Origin: JACRGC01 sp041305345 | GTDB lineage: Archaea; Micrarchaeota; Micrarchaeia; Norongarragalinales; SBBD01 | Direction: 5' to 3' | DNA length: 64,000 bases | Assembly (NCBI GenBank): GCA_041305345.1 | Contig: JBFYLP010000006.1 | Location: 186,001-250,000, forward strand | Shown: piece by piece, positions 20,973 to 30,632 of the stretch | Layout: every line of letters starts with the position of its first letter | How positions within the stretch are numbered: position 1 is the first letter of the stretch | Program-made: the position numbers and the translations under genes | Notes under the pieces: generated by a model | Told to the model about the DNA's origin: nothing | Database searches by the model: none | What the model saw: the letters and a program-made list of their open reading frames with translations, nothing else

Positions 20973-21869
20973 ATGGGATTCGATAGGATCAAGCTGTTCA
21001 AGCGCGACCTGAGGCATTACGAACCGCAGGTCAAGCGGAGGGCACTCGAAGCGCTATACGATGATTCGAGGGAAGACATAACAACAAAGGCTCTTGGCCT
21101 AACGGGCAATGCCAAAGCAGCCGTAATTGCGCAGGAGAAAGGGATACTATGCGGCCTTCTTGAAGCCAGGCACGCTTTTTTGGGCCTTAAGATCCATTGC
21201 AATCTTGAGGAGGGAGCCGAAATAAGGAAGGGGCAGCAGATCCTTCAAATCGAGGGGGATGTGGCAGAGATTTTGAAGCGCGAAAGGACGGCATTGAATT
21301 ATTTGCAGCTGCTAAGTGGAATAGCAACAGAAACTCATAAGCTAGCTACTGATTTTGGAAAATTCAAAGTTGCTGCTCTCCGAAAGAATCATCCCCTGCT
21401 GACCGAATCGGAAAAGCGCGCGGTCCAGGTGGGGGGCGGATTGGCCCACAGGATGAGCCTTGCCGACGGCTACCTCATCAAGAATACGCATCTAGCCTTC
21501 CTCAGGAAGGAATTTAAAATCAGTTCGGCTGAGGCAGTAAAATTGGCTGTTGCGCAGGCGGTGAAGCACAGGAGGCAGTCGCACATCCATTATTTCGTGG
21601 AGGTGGAAGTTAGGGACGCTAGCGAGGCTGCAGCTGCTGCAAAAACGCAGGCGGATGCCATCTTGGTCGATAACCAATCGCCCATAAAATTCGCTCAAAT
21701 TTCCAAAAAGATACGGAAGGTTAACAGCACCATATTGATCGAGGCAAGCGGGGGCATCAAACCCAGGAATGCACGGAAATACCTGGATGCGGGCGCATCT
21801 TTTATTAGCATGAGTTTTTTGGTGTTGTGCGCAAGGCCGCTCGATATGCATTTAAGGCTGCTTCCTTGA
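20973..21869 (+). CDS. nadC: Nicotinate-nucleotide pyrophosphorylase (quinolinate phosphoribosyltransferase)
   Basis: About 298 residues with the NadC layout: N-terminal open-face domain (SREDITTKALGL; EKGILCGLLEA), then the barrel with ERTALNYLQLLSGIAT, ALRKNHPLLTESEKRAVQVGGG, HRMSLADGYLIKNTHL, ILVDN and IEASGGI. It converts quinolinate and PRPP to nicotinate mononucleotide, the entry to NAD. The Arg-Lys-Thr of classical enzymes reads RKNHP here. A ModD-like role in another pathway is possible but less likely. The chain is slightly longer than usual with a Leu-rich ending. No nadA or nadB is next to it. Confidence 0.85.
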   Translation: MGFDRIKLFKRDLRHYEPQVKRRALEALYDDSREDITTKALGLTGNAKAAVIAQEKGILCGLLEARHAFLGLKIHCNLEEGAEIRKGQQILQIEGDVAEILKRERTALNYLQLLSGIATETHKLATDFGKFKVAALRKNHPLLTESEKRAVQVGGGLAHRMSLADGYLIKNTHLAFLRKEFKISSAEAVKLAVAQAVKHRRQSHIHYFVEVEVRDASEAAAAAKTQADAILVDNQSPIKFAQISKKIRKVNSTILIEASGGIKPRNARKYLDAGASFISMSFLVLCARPLDMHLRLLP

Positions 21870-21982
21870 AGGTGCCCATTTTCTCATTTCCCATATAAAT
21901 ACCTTTCCATTTTTAAGAAGTTTTTTAACCTAGTTTTGCGCAATGAAATTGCTGATTCCTGCTTTTAGGGGGGGGACGTACT

Positions 21983-22243
21983 ATGGAACGCGAGTATTCA
22001 GTTGAGATAGTGATCGAGAGCAAGCCCGTGCTCAAGGATCCGGAGGGAGGCACGATTGCAAACGACCTGATGAGGAAGCACGGATTCGAGATGGTTTTAG
22101 GGGTTAGGACCGCAAAACTGCTAAGGGTTCGGATGAATGCGGTAAATGAGCAGAAGGCATGGCAGGTCGCCGACCGGATGGTAAAGGAGCTAAGGCTTGC
22201 AAATCCAGTTGCGCAAACCTATGTAATTTCGATTAAAAAATGA
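21983..22243 (+). CDS. purS: Phosphoribosylformylglycinamidine synthase subunit PurS
   Basis: Eighty-six residues with the PurS pattern: a first strand YSVEIVIESKPVLKDPEGGT, a helix NDLMRKHGFE, a strand RTAKLLRVRM and a last helix-strand ending VISIKK. PurS is the small dimer that bridges PurL and PurQ in the three-subunit FGAM synthetase. It is first in the purS-purQ-purL order, with the purQ gene 60 bases later. Confidence 0.92.
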   Translation: MEREYSVEIVIESKPVLKDPEGGTIANDLMRKHGFEMVLGVRTAKLLRVRMNAVNEQKAWQVADRMVKELRLANPVAQTYVISIKK

Positions 22244-22306
22244 ACAGAAAACATAATGCCAAAGCCTTGATTGGTTTTTTTAATAAAGCAATGAGTGGAT
22301 TCCCCC

Positions 22307-23020
22307 ATGCCCAAGATTGCAATAATCCAGTTCCCGGGAAGCAACTGCGATCTCGATGCATATCACGTGCTTAAGGAGGTAATGCACCTGAATGCGGAAC
22401 TTATATGGCATACAGATTTCCGGGAGGGCAAATTCGATGCGGCAATACTTCCTGGCGGTTTTGCTTACGGAGACCATCTCCGGGCGGGAGTGATCGCCGC
22501 CTACTCGCCTGCAATGAAGGAGGTTCGAAAGATGGCTCGGGATAGGAAGCCGATCCTTGGGATCTGCAACGGCTTCCAGATATTGTGCGAGGCCGAGCTC
22601 CTTCCGGGCGCACTTTTAAGGAACGCCTCAACAAGGTTCGTTTGCAAATGGATCACAATGAAGGTATTAAGCACTAGGAGCGCATTCTCAAAAAAATTCG
22701 CACGCGGGGATTTGTTCCAATCGCCTACAGCGCACGGGGAGGGCAATTATTACATCGAGCCGGAGGGGTTGAAGCAGCTGTATGCAAATGACCAGGTAAT
22801 TTTCAAATATTGCGATTCAGGGGGAAGGGAGACTCCCGAGTCCAATCCGAACGGGGCGCTTGACAACATTGCAGGCATCTGCAACCTCGAGGGGAATGTG
22901 GCGGGCCTTATGCCCCATCCCGAAAGGGCCTCCGAAAGGATCCTTAGCCCCTACAGGAACGAGAAGGCAAGGCTGGTGTTCGAGAGCCTCAAGGAATTCC
23001 TTGTGGGAGGGAGGCTTTAG
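22307..23020 (+). CDS. purQ: Phosphoribosylformylglycinamidine synthase subunit PurQ (glutaminase)
   Basis: The ATG at 22307 begins MPKIAIIQFPGSNCD, the usual PurQ start. The class I glutaminase triad is visible: Cys in GICNGFQ, and the His-Pro-Glu at GLMPHPERAS. GGFAYGDHLRAG is also conserved. The enzyme releases ammonia from glutamine and channels it to PurL. The 237-residue length is normal. An in-frame ATG four codons upstream (22295) is possible but adds nothing conserved. Confidence 0.95.
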   Translation: MPKIAIIQFPGSNCDLDAYHVLKEVMHLNAELIWHTDFREGKFDAAILPGGFAYGDHLRAGVIAAYSPAMKEVRKMARDRKPILGICNGFQILCEAELLPGALLRNASTRFVCKWITMKVLSTRSAFSKKFARGDLFQSPTAHGEGNYYIEPEGLKQLYANDQVIFKYCDSGGRETPESNPNGALDNIAGICNLEGNVAGLMPHPERASERILSPYRNEKARLVFESLKEFLVGGRL

Positions 23021-23135
23021 GGGATAAAGGCATTTAGATCTTGAATGAGTTTTTTTGGGAAGGCCATAGAAATTGAGTTGCGGGGAGCTTGGAAGAATTT
23101 GTATTTTTGATACGGAGGGCTTTTAGGTGTTGTAA

Positions 23136-25349
23136 ATGAACGTTTCCGGCGTCGATGTCGATCTTACTAAGGAGGAGTTAACGTACATTAAGGAAAGGCT
23201 GGGTGGAAGGCTCCCGACAATGGTCGAAGCGGGAATGCTCGATGTGATGTGGTCGGAGCATTGCAGCTACAAGAGCTCAAGGCCGCTACTTAAGATGCTG
23301 CCAACCACCGGGAAAAGGGTCATCCTGGGGCCGGGGTTCGATTCGGGGGTTATCGACATCGGCGACAACCAGTGCATCGCATTCAAAATCGAATCGCACA
23401 ACCATCCGTCGGCAATCGACCCGTATTCCGGGGCTGCAACTGGAATTGGGGGGATAATTCGGGATGTGCTAGCAGTCGGGGCGAGGCCAATTGCACTGGC
23501 AGATCCGCTTTTTTTTGGAAGGCTTAGTTCACCGCAGGCAAAGTGGCTGCTTAATTACGTGGTGAAGGGGATTGGCGACTATGGAAATTGCACGGGAATT
23601 GCAACGGTTGCGGGTGAAACCCATTTCGATCCCTCGTTTGAAAGAAACTGCCTTGTGAATTGCGCTTGCTTCGGGCTTGTTGACAGGGACAAGATAGTTT
23701 ATGGGAAGGGGAAGGAGGCAGGCGACCTCCTGATTCTTGCAGGAAGCGCTACTGGCAAGGATGGCATCCACGGGGTCACATTTGCCAGCAAGAACCTTCA
23801 CGGCAGAAGCGATGAGGAGCGTCCGGCAGTGCAGATTCCAGACCCATTCCTAAAGAAACTGATAATCGAGGCCACGATGGAAGCGCTAAGGAGCGGGAAA
23901 GTGAAGGCCGTGAAGGATTTCGGGGGAGGAGGACTCACGTGCGTTTGTTCCGAAATGGCTAACAAGGGCGGGCTTGGCGCGGAAATCGACGTCTCCGAAG
24001 TGCATCTGAGGGAACCCCTCACACCATTTGAGATAATGATCTCCGAATCGCAGGAAAGGATGCTTTTCTCGTGCTCGCCAAAGGACCTTAAAGTGCTTGC
24101 GGGGATATTTGGCAAATACAATCTGCCCTATCGCGTGATTGGCAAACTGACCCCGACAAAAAGGATGGTCGTGAAGGAGAGGGGAAAAATCGTGTGCGAC
24201 GTGCCAGTTGAGCTGCTTACGGATGTGCCAACGGTCGTGATGCCATCTAGGAAGCCGGCGGATCTGGAAAGGCTGATTTCATCCAGGAAGCCATATACCC
24301 CATCAAATTTGAATGATGTGCTAATAAAGCTGCTTAAATCCGAAAACATAGCAAGCAAGCATTGGATTTACGTCCAGTACGATACCGAGGTCGGCGACCG
24401 CACAGTCGTAAAATGCGGCGAGGCTGATGCGGGCGTGCTTAGGATCAATGACAGGAAGGCGATTGCAATCAAGAGCGATTGCAACTACAAGCACTGCCAT
24501 CTTGACCCGTACAATGGCGCTGCGGGAAGCACGATGGAATGCAGCCGCAATCTCGCTGCTGTTGGCGCGATTGCAATTGGCGCAGTTGACAACCTGAATT
24601 TCGGCAATCCCAAGAAACCGGAGGTTTTCTGGCAATTCTCCGAGAGCATAAGGGGGATGTCGGATGCGCTTAATGCCCTGCAGGTGCCGTGTGTGGGGGG
24701 AAACGTATCATTCTATAACGAGGATGACGTCACAAAGAAGGCCGTCAAGCCGGCGCCCGTCGTGCTGATGGTTGGGCTCATCGAAAGCATCGAGAACATC
24801 ATCACTCCCGAGTTCAAGGCCGCGGGAGATGCAATCATACTTGTCGGAAGCCCTACAGCAAGCGAGCTTGGGGGAAGCGAATATTTTGCTGTCCAGTTCG
24901 AGATGGAAGGCGGCGTTGCGCCAAAAGTCAATTTTGAGGAGGAGAAAAAGGGGATTTCCCTTATTCTTGAGGCAAACAAGCGCAAATTGCTCAATGCGTG
25001 CCACGATGTTTCGGAGGGCGGGCTTGGGATTGCGCTATCCGAAATGAGCATCAAGGGAAACCTGGGGGCCGAGGTCCACCTGGACAAGGTTCCCTTGAAG
25101 CTAAATAAGATGGAGCCCGACGAGATACTATTCTCCGAAAGCTATGGGAGGTTCCTTGTAACTACAAAGGAATCCGAGAAATTCCTCAAGCTCGCTTCTG
25201 AAAAGGGGGTGAATGCGGCAATAATCGGCCGCGTTTCTACGGAAAAGCGGCTGACTGTTTTCGATCTGCAGCAAAAACGCGCAGTCGACCTGGCAATCAC
25301 TTCGATGCGCGACGAGTTCGAGAATGCGCTCGAAAGGATGATGATGTGA
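23136..25349 (+). CDS. purL: Phosphoribosylformylglycinamidine synthase subunit PurL
   Basis: A 737-residue PurL of the small (multi-subunit) type. The N-terminal linker ends in MWSEHCSYKSSRPLL, the start of the first AIR synthase-related domain; ESHNHPSAIDPYSGAATGIGG binds the phosphates of ATP, and FGGGGLTCVCSEMA and the second duplicate domain (DVSEGGLGIALSEM) follow. It makes FGAM from FGAR with ATP and the ammonia from PurQ. There is a 115-base spacer after purQ and an 83-base spacer before purF-purN; all run in the same direction. Confidence 0.96.
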   Translation: MNVSGVDVDLTKEELTYIKERLGGRLPTMVEAGMLDVMWSEHCSYKSSRPLLKMLPTTGKRVILGPGFDSGVIDIGDNQCIAFKIESHNHPSAIDPYSGAATGIGGIIRDVLAVGARPIALADPLFFGRLSSPQAKWLLNYVVKGIGDYGNCTGIATVAGETHFDPSFERNCLVNCACFGLVDRDKIVYGKGKEAGDLLILAGSATGKDGIHGVTFASKNLHGRSDEERPAVQIPDPFLKKLIIEATMEALRSGKVKAVKDFGGGGLTCVCSEMANKGGLGAEIDVSEVHLREPLTPFEIMISESQERMLFSCSPKDLKVLAGIFGKYNLPYRVIGKLTPTKRMVVKERGKIVCDVPVELLTDVPTVVMPSRKPADLERLISSRKPYTPSNLNDVLIKLLKSENIASKHWIYVQYDTEVGDRTVVKCGEADAGVLRINDRKAIAIKSDCNYKHCHLDPYNGAAGSTMECSRNLAAVGAIAIGAVDNLNFGNPKKPEVFWQFSESIRGMSDALNALQVPCVGGNVSFYNEDDVTKKAVKPAPVVLMVGLIESIENIITPEFKAAGDAIILVGSPTASELGGSEYFAVQFEMEGGVAPKVNFEEEKKGISLILEANKRKLLNACHDVSEGGLGIALSEMSIKGNLGAEVHLDKVPLKLNKMEPDEILFSESYGRFLVTTKESEKFLKLASEKGVNAAIIGRVSTEKRLTVFDLQQKRAVDLAITSMRDEFENALERMMM

Positions 25350-25432
25350 GGGGTGTTCAAACCAATATTAATAAATCAGCTTCCCCATTCATATTATTCT
25401 GATTTTCTTTCCGTCTGCAGGGGCTTAAGCTT

Positions 25433-27526
25433 ATGGGGGACGAAATCCGCGAGGAATGCGGCGTAATTGGCGTGTACTCGGAGCGGGGGGAAGGCGCCGA
25501 GATACCATACAACATCTATAACGGGCTAATTGCGCTCCAGCATCGGGGCCAGGAATCCGCGGGAATCTCTGTCATTGCCAACGGAAAGCTAATTACGATG
25601 AAGCAAATGGGCCTTGTCACGGATATCTTTTCAACTAGCGACCTCGAAAGGCTGGCTGGAAAGATGGGAATTGGCCACGTCAGGTATTCCACGACCGGCT
25701 CCTCCACAATAGAAAACGCGCAGCCCCTTGTGCACAAGGAAAGGGGGTTGCAAATCGCAATCTCTTTCAATGGGAACATCGTTAATTACGAAGAGTTAAA
25801 GCATTCCCTAACCAATGGGCTAACGCAGATGCCCTTTAGCTGCTCGGCGGACACGGAACTGATCGTGAAGATGTTCGCTTCCGAATTTCGGAAGGAAATG
25901 GGTTTCACCGCCGGCAGGAAACGCGGCAAGGGCAAGGATGCGCCAAAGGCAACGCAGGATCCGTTTTCGCCCTACCTGAATGCGATGCATTCGGTGATGA
26001 AACAACTTGAAGGTGCGTATGCGGTCATCCTGCTGCTAAGCGATGGCACCATCCTTGCTGCAAGGGACCCGAAGGGCTTCAAGCCGCTTTGCATTGGAAG
26101 GAAGAGGACGCTTGTTTGCGACCAGGTATTCATCGCAAGCGAAACCGCTGCGCTCGATGCGCTAGATGCGCAATTCGACAGGGACGTCGTGCCCGGGGAG
26201 GTCGTCGTAATTAGGCAAAACGAAATCCGCACGCAGGTGTTCTTCAAGGAGAGGAATGCGCATTGCATGTTCGAATGGGTGTACTTCTCAAGGCCCGATT
26301 CCGTGATAGAAAACCGGCCGGTTTTCGATGTTCGAAGGAGGCTTGGCGAGGAACTTGCAAGGCAATTCAAGGGGCAGATCGACATCGTGATGCCCATTCC
26401 AGATTCGGGCCGCTCTGCTGCGATAGGGTTTTCCCAGGCGTCAGGAATACCTCTCGTAGAGGGGCTAATCAAGAATAGGTACATACACCGCACTTTCATA
26501 ATGCCCGCAAACGAGCAGAGGAAGGCGCTATTAAAGCTCAAGCTCAACCCCATCCGCTCGATAATCGAAGGTAGGCGCGTTGGCATCGTGGACGATAGCA
26601 TCATCCGCGGGAACACGATGAAAAGGCTGGTTAAGATGCTGCGGGAATGCGGGGCAAAGGAGGTGCACCTGCTCATAAGCTGCCCGCCAGTGATTGCGCC
26701 TTGCTATATGGGAATCGACTTCCCAACTTACAAGGAATTGGTCGCTTCAAGCAGGAACATCCAGCAAATAACGCAGGAGCTAGGCGCGGATACGGTAACT
26801 TACAACACAATCGATGCCCTCCAGCGCTCCCTTGCACTTCCGGAAAACGATTTCTGCATGGCTTGCCTAACCGATGTCTATCCCACGCCCAAAATCAACG
26901 AATATGCATCGCAAAAGCGCGCTGAGGGAAAAAGCAACGGATTCGTGGTAGCTGTGCTCGCATCCGGCAGGGGAAGCAACCTCCAGAGCATCATTGACAA
27001 CATCGAGAACAAGAAGTTGAACGCCCGGATTGGAATTGTCATAAGCGACAAGGCGGATGCACAGGCACTAAAGAGGGCGGAGAAGCACGGGATCGAGTTC
27101 GCGCACATCGATCCCAAAAAATTCGCCATCAAGGAGGATTACGAGAGGGAAGTTCTAAAACATTTGAGTGAGAAGGAAGTTGACCTTGTCGTGCTTGCGG
27201 GATATATGCGCATCGTAGGGAAGGTTTTGCTTGAAGCTTACAGGGATCGGATCATTAACATTCACCCAACGCTGCTGCCAAAATTCAAGGGCTGCCGCGG
27301 ATTGGAGTGCCACGAGCTTGTCATCAAGGCCGGCGAAAAGGAATCGGGCTGCACCGTCCATCTTGTGACAGAGGATGTGGATGGCGGGCCCATAATGGGC
27401 CAAAGAAAGGTTGCGGTACAGGAAAATGACACGGCACAGAAGCTTGCCGAACGCATCCTGAAGGAGGAGCACATCCTGCTCCCGGAAGTTGTTGGTATGT
27501 TCGTTAGGGGAAAGCACGGGTGCTAA
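25433..27526 (+). CDS. purF-purN: Fused amidophosphoribosyltransferase and GAR transformylase (PurF-PurN)
   Basis: One 697-residue frame holds two enzymes. Residues 1 to about 495 are PurF: the nucleophile Cys9 in EECGVIGVY, a class II glutaminase domain, FSRPDS, the PRPP loop VGIVDDSIIRGNT (383-395), and Cys278, 417, 475 and 478 matching the Fe-S cluster ligands of the B. subtilis enzyme. After a short linker (QKRAEGKSNG) residues 504-697 are PurN: VLASGRGSNLQ, the catalytic NIHPTLLP (Asn609, His611) and Asp650 in VDGGP. PurF catalyses the first step and PurN the third (10-formyl-THF dependent) of purine synthesis. The fusion skips PurD, which is not here. An insertion of about 25 charged residues (160-180) interrupts the glutaminase domain. 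Confidence 0.93.
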   Translation: MGDEIREECGVIGVYSERGEGAEIPYNIYNGLIALQHRGQESAGISVIANGKLITMKQMGLVTDIFSTSDLERLAGKMGIGHVRYSTTGSSTIENAQPLVHKERGLQIAISFNGNIVNYEELKHSLTNGLTQMPFSCSADTELIVKMFASEFRKEMGFTAGRKRGKGKDAPKATQDPFSPYLNAMHSVMKQLEGAYAVILLLSDGTILAARDPKGFKPLCIGRKRTLVCDQVFIASETAALDALDAQFDRDVVPGEVVVIRQNEIRTQVFFKERNAHCMFEWVYFSRPDSVIENRPVFDVRRRLGEELARQFKGQIDIVMPIPDSGRSAAIGFSQASGIPLVEGLIKNRYIHRTFIMPANEQRKALLKLKLNPIRSIIEGRRVGIVDDSIIRGNTMKRLVKMLRECGAKEVHLLISCPPVIAPCYMGIDFPTYKELVASSRNIQQITQELGADTVTYNTIDALQRSLALPENDFCMACLTDVYPTPKINEYASQKRAEGKSNGFVVAVLASGRGSNLQSIIDNIENKKLNARIGIVISDKADAQALKRAEKHGIEFAHIDPKKFAIKEDYEREVLKHLSEKEVDLVVLAGYMRIVGKVLLEAYRDRIINIHPTLLPKFKGCRGLECHELVIKAGEKESGCTVHLVTEDVDGGPIMGQRKVAVQENDTAQKLAERILKEEHILLPEVVGMFVRGKHGC

Positions 27527-27586
27527 TTAATTAAAAATACCATAACTTTTATATATCCAATATAGCATAATTATAGCGATAATAAT

Positions 27587-27847
27587 ATGAACCTGACAAT
27601 GAACTTTGAAGGATATATAGAGCAGATCATCGAACGCGCGCTCAAGACAGGGATTGTGAAGACGAAAGCGGAGGCGCTTCGGCTGGGACTCTTGGAACTT
27701 AATGATAAATATCACCTGGTTTCGAAGAATGCCGATGAGCTGGAACTAAAGGAAGACACAGCGGAAATCACCCGCATCGAAAAGGATATTAAATCCGGCA
27801 AGGAGAAACTGCACAGGGCAAGGAACGTGGAGGCTCTGTTCAAGTGA
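27587..27847 (+). CDS. Ribbon-helix-helix type antitoxin
   Basis: Eighty-six residues. The N-terminal half reads MNFEGYIEQIIERALKTGIV and KTKAEALRLGLLEL, a strand followed by two helices as in RHH DNA-binding antitoxins of archaea. The charged C-terminal half (KEDTAEITRIEKDIKSGKEK) would bind the toxin. Its stop overlaps the toxin start by four bases (GTGA). A strong TATA-like stretch (TTTTATATATCC) at about 27546-27558 lies upstream. It pairs with the RelE toxin, like the 718-1259 pair, but the two antitoxins show little similarity. Confidence 0.75.
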   Translation: MNLTMNFEGYIEQIIERALKTGIVKTKAEALRLGLLELNDKYHLVSKNADELELKEDTAEITRIEKDIKSGKEKLHRARNVEALFK

Positions 27848-28101
27848 TTGGATTGCACGAGCTGGCATATTCCGACACGTTCGAAAAAGATTTGAAAAGC
27901 CTATCCAAACCCGCCCAGCTGCACCTGAAAAACCTTATCAATAAAATTATGCAGAGCCCCCTGCGTTTCAAGCCCTTGAAAGGATATTCGAACATATTCC
28001 GAATTAGATTTGAGCAATTCAGGCTGATCTACAAGGTTGATGGCAATAAAGTCATATTGCTATTTGTAAGGAAAAGGGACATTGTTTACCGGGGTATTTA
28101 G
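27844..28101 (+). CDS. RelE-superfamily toxin
   Basis: Eighty-five residues from a GTG start that overlaps the antitoxin stop. The pattern HELAYSDTFEKDLKSLSKPA, SPLRFKPLKGYSNIFRIRFEQFRLIYKVDG and a closing VRKRDIVYRG is typical of RelE/ParE toxins of archaea. The order NIFRIRF-x2-FRLIYKV matches QVFRIRL-x6-CRLVYLI in the toxin at 718-1008, so the two are related. Expected action is mRNA cleavage on the ribosome, held back by the antitoxin. Confidence 0.8.
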   Translation: MIGLHELAYSDTFEKDLKSLSKPAQLHLKNLINKIMQSPLRFKPLKGYSNIFRIRFEQFRLIYKVDGNKVILLFVRKRDIVYRGI

Positions 28102-28119
28102 CGCCTTGGCAACACCGCA

Positions 28120-29067
28120 TTAACTAACTTTCCCCCGAATGAATCCACCTGCATCCGTTTTCGTCAAACCGCTTTGCGAATCGACGTACGTAATGCCAAC
28201 TTGCCAGTCAAACGCACTATTGCTTGGCAGTCTTGTCCCTTCGCATTTGATTCGAATCAACGCATTTGGCGCTATCTCCCTTGAGCCGTACCTGTTGTCA
28301 ATCGAACACGAGGACGGGGCGCCGTTGCCGGCAAGATAAGCAGATTGGACGGTAATCGGACGCCCAACGGAATTCCCAAGCAGAATTTCAACGCCGCCAT
28401 TTCCCGCATTATGATCGGAATATGTGAAAACGCCAAAGCCTCCCCCACCCCGTGCCTCCTGAAATTTTGAGGGGTTGAAGACTCCGGTATACCATAGGAC
28501 GGATGCAAAGATAAGCACACCGAAAATCAGCACGCATAATACGATGATTGGCACAACAAGAATGGCAATGGCCTTACCAGTACCGACCTGGTGTGCTTCC
28601 CTGATGGATAGCACCTGATAGTAAAGCGCAGCAAGGCCTAATGCGAGGCTGACGAGCCAGAACAGTATGCCGACAACTGGAATGAAAATGAGCCCAGTAA
28701 CGCAGGCGGAAATGATCTGCAAGGGCGCTAATGCAAGCGCATAAAGGTAGAACTGCTGTGAGAACGACCCCTGGCCGCCAAGAATCCTTGCAAAAAGGTA
28801 AATGATGCCGTTCAGGATGAAAGCGCAAACGAGCAATAATAACGGGTATACGACAGAGAAAAATGCCCCAACGCCATAAAACGCCCCAGCTCCGATGCCA
28901 ATAGAATTGCCGAAAGCAAATATGAATGCCCCATACAGGAGCCCAGTAATCAAGCCACTAAGCGCCAAGTAGCCTAAACCAGTTGAAATGGATGCCCTCT
29001 GCCTTTCAGCTGCAAGCGTCTGCTTGGGATTTTTCAAGACAGCAACCCATTTGTCAACAAAGGACAT
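28120..29067 (-). CDS. Yip1-domain membrane protein with extracellular beta domain
   Basis: A 315-residue protein. The first 200 residues hold a Yip1-type membrane region with five hydrophobic helices (SFVDKWVAVLKNPKQTLAAERQ at the start is typical). The C-terminal part, about residues 200-315, begins after a membrane span that ends in a GGGGFGVF linker and is a beta-rich domain with one Cys pair (SSCSID, IKCEG), which would be outside the cell. Such a combination of Yip1 region plus secreted pilin-like or Ig-like domain is common in DPANN genomes. Function unknown. Confidence 0.7.
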   Translation of the reverse strand: MSFVDKWVAVLKNPKQTLAAERQRASISTGLGYLALSGLITGLLYGAFIFAFGNSIGIGAGAFYGVGAFFSVVYPLLLLVCAFILNGIIYLFARILGGQGSFSQQFYLYALALAPLQIISACVTGLIFIPVVGILFWLVSLALGLAALYYQVLSIREAHQVGTGKAIAILVVPIIVLCVLIFGVLIFASVLWYTGVFNPSKFQEARGGGGFGVFTYSDHNAGNGGVEILLGNSVGRPITVQSAYLAGNGAPSSCSIDNRYGSREIAPNALIRIKCEGTRLPSNSAFDWQVGITYVDSQSGLTKTDAGGFIRGKVS

Positions 29068-29142
29068 ATGACCACCAACCGGATTTCGTTGAATCCTACA
29101 TTCTCTCCAGGTATAAAAATGTTTTTAATGCCCCAAAAACAA

Positions 29143-30414
29143 TTACCCCGAAATGAGCGAAGTTACCGAGGCGGAAACAATCTTGGAATCCACAAACTCA
29201 CCAATGAAGCGCCCTTTTTCCGGAACAAGCACCGCCTTGTAGCTTTCGCTCCTGCCCTGTAAATAGCCGTTTCTTGCCTGCTCCGTAATTAATACGCCAA
29301 CAGATTGTCCGACGAATTTCCGATTTTGCCTCAGGGCAATTCCCTTCACCAGCCGGTCAAGGATTTCACTCCTATCCTTTATGATGCTCGAATGGAATTG
29401 CCTCATCTTCGCGGATGTGGTGCCCCTCCTTTTTGAATATTTGGATACGTTTACGACATCAAACGAGAGTTTTTCGCATAATTCGAGGGTTTCGTTAAAC
29501 TCCTGCGCAGTTTCGCTTGGAAAACCAACAATTACGTCCGTTTCGAGCGTAATTTCGGGAATTGCCTTGCGGAATGCAACAGCCACTTCTGCCGCTTCTT
29601 CCGCAGCATAGCCCCTTTGCATCAATTTCAAAATCCTGTTGCTTCCGGACTGGATTGGAAGGTGCAGGAATTTGTAAATTTTGGGCAATTTAAATGCCTC
29701 AATCCACGAATCGAGATTTTTTAGCACGTACTGCGGATTGGCCATGCCAACACGGATTAGGAACCTTCCCTCCAGATCGTTCAATTGCTCCAACAACGAA
29801 GGCAAGCTTGTTTTGAGGTCGAAGCCATAACAGCCGTTGTCCTGCGAGGCAAGCTGGATTTCCTTCGCACGGTTCGAAATGGCGGCCTTAGCCTCCTCAA
29901 GAATGAGGCGGGCGGGCTTGCTTTCAAACCTTCCCCGCGCGATTTTGGTGGCGCAGAAGGTGCAGTTGCTAAGGCAGCCAGAGGACGTCTGTATGCGGGC
30001 AACGGGGAAGGAAGGAATTTTTTGCAGATGGAACTTGGAATTAAAATCATCCTTAAGGAATATGCGCTCAGTCATTTTGGATTTCGAGCCTAGAAGCGCA
30101 GGAATCCTATCAAGGGAATTGGGGCCCAAATAACCAATGGCGCAAGGCGCGGCCTTCCTCACCCCGGGAAGGTTCATCACCGGCAGGCAGCCTGCAACGA
30201 TAATGTACTTACCGGCATCATCCAGCCGCTTGAGGTAGTGCATTATCTTGTTCTCCGTAGTCTCCTTCACTCCGCACGTATTGACAATAATGATGCCAGC
30301 TTCCTCCTCGGAGCCTGCGAGCTTATGCCCCCGCTCCAAAAGAAGGCCTGCAATCATATCGGAATCCGCCCTGTTGAGAGTGCAGCCATACGTCTTGATG
30401 AAGATCGAATCCAT
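29143..30414 (-). CDS. tRNA t6A37 methylthiotransferase, archaeal/eukaryotic CDKAL1 type
   Basis: The 423-residue product has the three parts of this family. An N-terminal UPF0004 domain has Fe-S ligands in YGCTLNR, NTCGVKE and AGCLPVM. The radical SAM domain has the C-x3-C-x2-C motif in SSGCLSNCTFCATK. A C-terminal TRAM domain includes FVGQSVGVLITE. It adds a methylthio group to N6-threonylcarbamoyladenosine at position 37 of ANN-decoding tRNAs. Length and order are normal. It is a single gene, preceded by a spacer of about 220 bases in which I see nothing. Confidence 0.93.
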   Translation of the reverse strand: MDSIFIKTYGCTLNRADSDMIAGLLLERGHKLAGSEEEAGIIIVNTCGVKETTENKIMHYLKRLDDAGKYIIVAGCLPVMNLPGVRKAAPCAIGYLGPNSLDRIPALLGSKSKMTERIFLKDDFNSKFHLQKIPSFPVARIQTSSGCLSNCTFCATKIARGRFESKPARLILEEAKAAISNRAKEIQLASQDNGCYGFDLKTSLPSLLEQLNDLEGRFLIRVGMANPQYVLKNLDSWIEAFKLPKIYKFLHLPIQSGSNRILKLMQRGYAAEEAAEVAVAFRKAIPEITLETDVIVGFPSETAQEFNETLELCEKLSFDVVNVSKYSKRRGTTSAKMRQFHSSIIKDRSEILDRLVKGIALRQNRKFVGQSVGVLITEQARNGYLQGRSESYKAVLVPEKGRFIGEFVDSKIVSASVTSLISG

Positions 30415-30632
30415 TTTTCCTTAGCACCAACCGTACAGTTCTGGGTGCAAGGATACAAATAGCTTCCCATTGCAAAGGGCGCCATTGTTACAAAAACAAA
30501 CGGGTATCCCCCTCAAAGGAAAATGAAAGGCCGCCTTGCATTGAAAAAAAAGCTTAATCGGTTTGGCCCGATGCTGCCCACCAATAAGGCTTAAATACGA
30601 AGGGCGCGTTCCTTTTTTGAGGAGTGGAAACA

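Noticed and set aside
25972..26676. 234-codon minus-strand frame inside purF
   Set aside because: The plus-strand PurF motifs are beyond doubt here; the antisense frame is Ser-rich without any domain.
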